Source of the DNA: an uncultured Alphaproteobacteria bacterium
Lineage (GTDB): Bacteria; Pseudomonadota; Alphaproteobacteria; HIMB59
Length of the DNA stretch: 35,716 nt
Direction: 5' to 3'
Assembly (NCBI GenBank): GCA_902521485.1
Contig: CABYRQ010000013.1
Span: forward strand, 1-35,716
Shown: in pieces, positions 32,959 through 35,716 of the stretch
How the letters are laid out: the number at the start of each line of letters is the position of its first letter
Position numbering within the stretch: the first letter of the stretch is position 1
Made by a program: the position numbers and the translations under genes
Notes under the pieces: model-generated
Seen by the model: the letters and a program-made list of their open reading frames with translations, nothing else
Databases searched by the model: none
What the model was told of the DNA's origin: nothing

Positions 32959-33435
32959 TTAGCAGTCTTGTTGAAGAGAATTATACGCGTTAGTAAAACC
33001 AATTAACGTGTATGTGTCTGTTGTCTCTGTACCTCTTTTAGAATACCCGACAACTGTCATTTTTTTACCAGCTTTTAAAGCTTTAATGATGACAGTGTCA
33101 TCCGCCATCGACCAAGCAGAATCATCCTCTCCAAAAAATTGATAATTTTTAGAGTCAATAGTGACTTTAACATATTTTTGTGAGTCATATGGATAACCAG
33201 CGTCTATTCTCACATATTCAGCTGCACCTTCTTTAAACACATAAAAAATTACTGCTCCTCTATTGGTATAGTCACCTTTTTCTGACGTAGGTACTTGAAA
33301 AATTGAACATGTTTTGTTGTTTATTTTTTTAAAGGACCACTTGCCATGCTCAAAGTCAATTGAGTGACTAGCAAACAAATTATTCACTAAAAAACATAAG
33401 CATAAAGTTAAGTATGATAATTTTTGTTTAAACAT
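32959..33435 (-). CDS. IalB-like (invasion-associated locus B family) secreted protein
   Basis: This 158-residue protein has a Sec signal (about 1-22, cleaved after LFAS) and a beta-sandwich-like body. The order of features fits the IalB family: a WSFKKI...[10 protein letters not shown] strand region, [10 protein letters not shown], the acidic [10 protein letters not shown] turn, and the C-terminal [18 protein letters not shown] with terminal cysteine. IalB of Bartonella aids erythrocyte invasion, but free-living alphaproteobacteria carry relatives of unknown periplasmic role, so no virulence role is implied. It is the first gene of a two-gene unit with argG, divergent from the sigma factor gene. 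Confidence 0.75.
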   Translation of the reverse strand: MFKQKLSYLTLCLCFLVNNLFASHSIDFEHGKWSFKKINNKTCSIFQVPTSEKGDYTNRGAVIFYVFKEGAAEYVRIDAGYPYDSQKYVKVTIDSKNYQFFGEDDSAWSMADDTVIIKALKAGKKMTVVGYSKRGTETTDTYTLIGFTNAYNSLQQDC

Positions 33436-33514
33436 GGTGTTTTAATGTCAGAGAATATACCAATTAAGATTGATTTTTAAAATAATAAATGGAAAGATGT
33501 ATTTTGAGAGATTG

Positions 33515-34111
33515 ATGGTAAAAGTTAAAAATCCCTTTGTGGAAGCTCTTCAGAATATTGCTGAAAGGCAGGATATTGAGAGTTTTAAAAAAATTTTTGA
33601 TTATTTTGGTCCAAGACTTAAATCTTTTTTAATGAAGTCAGGCGCAGATGATGCAATCGCTGAAGAAATAATTCAAGAAACCATGACTATTATTTGGACT
33701 AAAGCTGATTATTATGACCCGTCAGTGGCTTCACCCAGCACCTGGATTTATACTATCGCTCGTAACAAGAAAATTGATATTTTAAGAAAAACTAGAAAAG
33801 CAGTCTTGGAGGACATTGAGACTGCCATTTTACCTCCTGTTGAGTCTAAAGCAGATGAAAATATCGAACATGACCAAAAATTTGAAATGGTGGCACAATA
33901 TTTAGATGACCTTCCAAAAGATCAACTAGATCTGCTAAAAATGAATTTCTTTGAGGAAAAATCACATGGTGAAATCGCTGAGATCACTAAAATCCCACTA
34001 GGCACTGTAAAATCAAGAATTCGTCTAGCATTAGAGAAGATCCGCGGCAAATTGGAACAAGACGGCAGTATGGTTAATCTAAATAATGACGGCGGAAGTA
34101 TGGTTAATTAA
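33515..34111 (+). CDS. ECF RNA polymerase sigma factor (RpoE-like, ChrR-associated)
   Basis: I choose ATG 33515 (198 residues) because GAGAG lies five bases upstream. TTG 33470 and ATG 33497 are earlier in-frame options with poorer sites. Region 2 spans about residues 20-85 (DIESFKKIFDYFGPRLKSF, IQETMTIIW, PSTWIYTIARNKKIDILRK). Region 4 has DLLKMNFFEEKSHGEIAE and the helix-turn-helix IPLGTVKSRIRLALEKIR. It should be held inactive by the following ChrR-like protein and direct a stress regulon, in relatives the singlet oxygen response. The C-terminus bears a short repeat (GSMVN twice) created by a duplication at the junction with the next gene. Confidence 0.92.
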   Translation: MVKVKNPFVEALQNIAERQDIESFKKIFDYFGPRLKSFLMKSGADDAIAEEIIQETMTIIWTKADYYDPSVASPSTWIYTIARNKKIDILRKTRKAVLEDIETAILPPVESKADENIEHDQKFEMVAQYLDDLPKDQLDLLKMNFFEEKSHGEIAEITKIPLGTVKSRIRLALEKIRGKLEQDGSMVNLNNDGGSMVN

Positions 34112-34118
34112 TAATGAC
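34064..34118 (+). repeat. Short tandem duplication across the sigma/anti-sigma junction
   Basis: GGCAGTATGGTTAATC..AATAATGAC at 34064-34090 and GGAAGTATGGTTAATTAATAATGAC at 34094-34118 are clearly two copies of one segment. The second contains the sigma stop (TAA) and the anti-sigma ATG at 34114. The first is read through, so the sigma factor gains about ten residues. Confidence 0.75.
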
Positions 34119-34728
34119 ATTTGAAATTCTTAGTACACCTGTAAACTCACCTGCAAGTCTTATTTTCCAGCAGTGCTTGTCCGAAGTTGATCCTGAGAAC
34201 AGATCTCTAAACTCTGCGATGAATGAGGTGGGTGGTTACTTTTTAAATAAGTCTGAGACCTCGCCACTGTCCAATGAGTTATGGAATAAAGTTTTAGATC
34301 AGACAAAAATTGAAACATCATCGCCTCAAATTGATGATGAGCATGATCCTTTGTTAAGTCAATTACCAATTACTTTAAGATCCCATTTAAAAAATAAAAA
34401 TATTAAGTGGAAATCTTTTAAGGATGTTAAGGTTGCTTCTATACTCCCTAAGGATAACAATGAAAAACTAGAACTTATCCACGTAATGCCTGGTGCAAAA
34501 ATTCCTCAGCACACACATGAAGGCAATGAAAGTTTTTTAGTTTTACACGGTTCTTATAGTGATGAGTATGGCAATTATAAACAAGGATCTGTTCAAGTAA
34601 GAAGTGATGATCATAATCATACACCTGTTGGTGATGCAAAAACTGGTTGTATTGGATTAGCTTATACTCACGGTAAAATTAAATTTTCCGGTAAATTTGG
34701 TAAGTTACTAAATTTAATCGCTAATTAA
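34114..34728 (+). CDS. chrR: ChrR-family cupin anti-sigma factor
   Basis: The C-terminal half of this 204-residue protein is the ChrR cupin. Zinc ligands are visible as His133, His135 and Glu139 in PQHTHEGNES, and His169 in DDHNHTP, with the 30-residue spacing between Glu and the last His seen in Rhodobacter ChrR. The N-terminal anti-sigma part keeps the AMNEVGGYFL region but lacks the His and CxxC residues that bind zinc in canonical ChrR. It starts three bases after the sigma factor stop, so the pair is co-translated. It should bind and silence the sigma factor and release it on oxidative stress. How it holds its fold without the first zinc is open. Confidence 0.82.
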   Translation: MTFEILSTPVNSPASLIFQQCLSEVDPENRSLNSAMNEVGGYFLNKSETSPLSNELWNKVLDQTKIETSSPQIDDEHDPLLSQLPITLRSHLKNKNIKWKSFKDVKVASILPKDNNEKLELIHVMPGAKIPQHTHEGNESFLVLHGSYSDEYGNYKQGSVQVRSDDHNHTPVGDAKTGCIGLAYTHGKIKFSGKFGKLLNLIAN

Positions 34729-34734
34729 TTTTAA

Positions 34735-35133
34735 TTATAAAATATATAGAATATGTGCGGGGGCAATTCCTGCCGTTAGTATTAATCTTAGAATAAAATA
34801 ATCAGTTTTGATTATTTTTTCTTTGAAATAAAAAAAGAAATCAAAGCATAAAACTATAAAATAACCTGCTATAAAAAGCCCAATAGTTTCATCAAATTTT
34901 AAGTCAAATGCTAAAACCAAAAATGCATAAACAGCTGGGCAAACACTAAACAAAATTGCAATATTATTTTTTGATTGAAGATAAACACCCCAATACACTG
35001 CACCTAAAAATGACATTATGACTGCAGAGTAATAAACGAACATGTCTTTATCAAAATCAAGAAATATTAAATCGATGTTGTAAAAACAAAGATAAAAAGG
35101 AATTAAACCAGGAATACCTATAAGGTAAATCAT
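34735..35133 (-). CDS. DUF3429 family membrane protein
   Basis: This 132-residue membrane protein has about four hydrophobic helices. The sequence GIPGLIPFYL near the start and YYSAVIMSFLGAVYWGVYL near residue 34 match the DUF3429 pattern (GLIPF..., YgavILSFLGGvhWG). Its function is unknown. Its start overlaps the end of the pterin dehydratase gene by four bases. The 3' end converges with chrR, leaving six bases between the stops, and I see no clear terminator there. Confidence 0.8.
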   Translation of the reverse strand: MIYLIGIPGLIPFYLCFYNIDLIFLDFDKDMFVYYSAVIMSFLGAVYWGVYLQSKNNIAILFSVCPAVYAFLVLAFDLKFDETIGLFIAGYFIVLCFDFFFYFKEKIIKTDYFILRLILTAGIAPAHILYIL

Positions 35134-35372
35134 TCTTGATAAAGTTTATCGATTTGCTCTGCTAAATCTAGGTCTCTTTGGGTAACTTTTTGAACATCGT
35201 GAGAAATAAGGAAAATTGTGACAGTTCCGTAATCTAAAATAATTTGAGGATGATGATTTTTTTTCTCGGATAACATCGCCACTTGGCTAGTAAAGGCAAA
35301 GCTTTTTCTATAATTTTTGAATTCAAAAGTTTTTGTCAATCTACCCTTATTGTCTTTTGGCCAATCAGTCAT
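35130..35372 (-). CDS. Pterin-4a-carbinolamine dehydratase
   Basis: This 80-residue protein has the PCD signature KKNHHPQIILDYGTVTIFL with His40, His41 and Pro42, and the second active-site His58 in ISHD. The enzyme dehydrates 4a-hydroxytetrahydropterin during pterin cofactor recycling; in bacteria without aromatic hydroxylases it may serve molybdopterin or folate-related repair. It is slightly shorter than the usual 90-100 residues at the N-terminus (MTDWPKDNKG). It lies three bases downstream of an aldo/keto reductase gene and overlaps the DUF3429 gene, forming one compact unit. Confidence 0.9.
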   Translation of the reverse strand: MTDWPKDNKGRLTKTFEFKNYRKSFAFTSQVAMLSEKKNHHPQIILDYGTVTIFLISHDVQKVTQRDLDLAEQIDKLYQE

Positions 35373-35375
35373 AGC

Positions 35376-35716
35376 TTAAGGTGCAGGTGATGGATTGTTT
35401 TCATGTACATCATTAATTTCATCAATAATTTCTTTTGATAATTGTATATCTACTGAATTTATATTTTCTTTTAACTGATCCATTTTCGTTGCGCCAATAA
35501 TATTACTTGTGACAAAGTCTTGTTGGTTAACAAATGCAAGTGATAGTTCAGTTGGAGTAAGCCCGTTATCCTCTGCAATTGTACAATATTTCTCTGTCGC
35601 AACAATTGATCTCTCATTAGTGTACCTAGTCCAATCCTCCCAAATTGTTAAGCGTGCACCGTCAGGTTTTTTTGAATTTCTATATTTTCCAGTTAACACA
35701 CCGCAAGCTAAAGGTG
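35376..35716 (-). CDS. Aldo/keto reductase, C-terminal part (5' end outside window)
   Basis: The frame stays open to the right edge, where the codons read PLACGVLTGKY, the typical SPLxxGxLTGKY region of aldo/keto reductases. Downstream segments fit the family: LTPTELSLAFVNQQDFVTSNIIGATKMDQLKENI contains the alpha-helix and NADPH-binding GATKxxQLxEN element. About 113 residues are visible of a protein normally 310-350 long. These cytosolic enzymes reduce aldehydes or ketones with NADPH. The start codon lies outside the window, and a GTG at 35699 is internal. Confidence 0.9.
   Translation of the reverse strand, partial: PLACGVLTGKYRNSKKPDGARLTIWEDWTRYTNERSIVATEKYCTIAEDNGLTPTELSLAFVNQQDFVTSNIIGATKMDQLKENINSVDIQLSKEIIDEINDVHENNPSPAP

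Noticed and set aside
32955..33002. Extended start for argG
   Set aside because: It would overlap the upstream IalB-like gene and add non-conserved residues before the invariant [13 protein letters not shown] start region.
1..35716. tRNA, rRNA, riboswitch, insertion sequence or phage attachment site
   Set aside because: I scanned the short intergenic gaps and saw no cloverleaf, conserved rRNA segment, transposase or flanking direct repeat. The gaps are too short for most of these.

Overview
The window is strongly AT-rich and gene-dense. Reading frames overlap tail to head, and no stretch of more than 300 bases lacks a gene. Several genes point to an alphaproteobacterium: CarD beside a seven-iron ferredoxin and an SUV3-like helicase, a TIGR02300-type zinc-ribbon protein, an IalB-like secreted protein, an ECF sigma factor with a ChrR-type anti-sigma factor, and a complete ccm cytochrome c maturation operon. 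Base composition and packing fit a small-genome marine lineage (SAR11-like or HIMB59/AEGEAN-169-like). That placement is inference; the window holds no rRNA or other decisive marker.

Layout. 1-4934: the 3' end of a RecX-like gene, rpmF, a TIGR02300-like gene, and a leftward operon of helicase, TerB-like, fdxA and carD. 4935-5501: a histone H1-like Lys/Ala protein with a palindromic leader and a strong terminator. 5502-10676: ccmABCDEFGH, in which ccmD is a 43-residue gene hidden by overlaps. 10696-16224: a polar amino acid ABC importer (two permeases and a binding protein) with a DAO-family FAD oxidoreductase. Its ATPase lies on the opposite strand, beyond two tandem bactofilin genes. 16247-17808: yggT, folD and a small ABM-like protein. 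17857-31376: a giant repeat protein and its apparent export apparatus. 31385-35716: an NTF2-like protein, argG, an IalB-like protein, an ECF sigma/ChrR pair, a DUF3429 membrane protein, pterin carbinolamine dehydratase, and a truncated aldo/keto reductase.

The most interesting block is 17857-31376. A 2275-residue protein carries an LEPR-type N-terminal motif, a DUF4347 domain with the only cysteine I can find in the protein, eleven VCBS/cadherin-like repeats and C-terminal Ig/cadherin-like domains. Downstream in one overlapping operon lie a periplasmic HlyD-type adaptor, a membrane HlyD adaptor with a cytoplasmic GAF-like head, and a polytopic protein joining a PqqD-like domain, an M50 (HELGH) zinc protease core and a HlyD-type adaptor. 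Divergent from them is a TolC-family lipoprotein extended by a cadherin-like domain and a C-terminal SPOR (peptidoglycan-binding) domain. This resembles a type I secretion locus without any ABC ATPase and with a putative septum-targeting outer-membrane component.

A secondary theme is Lys-rich basic tails on nucleic-acid-binding proteins: the H1-like protein, the N-terminus of CarD and the C-terminus of the helicase. Several genes lack a Shine-Dalgarno sequence, and at least two may be made from leaderless or near-leaderless transcripts.
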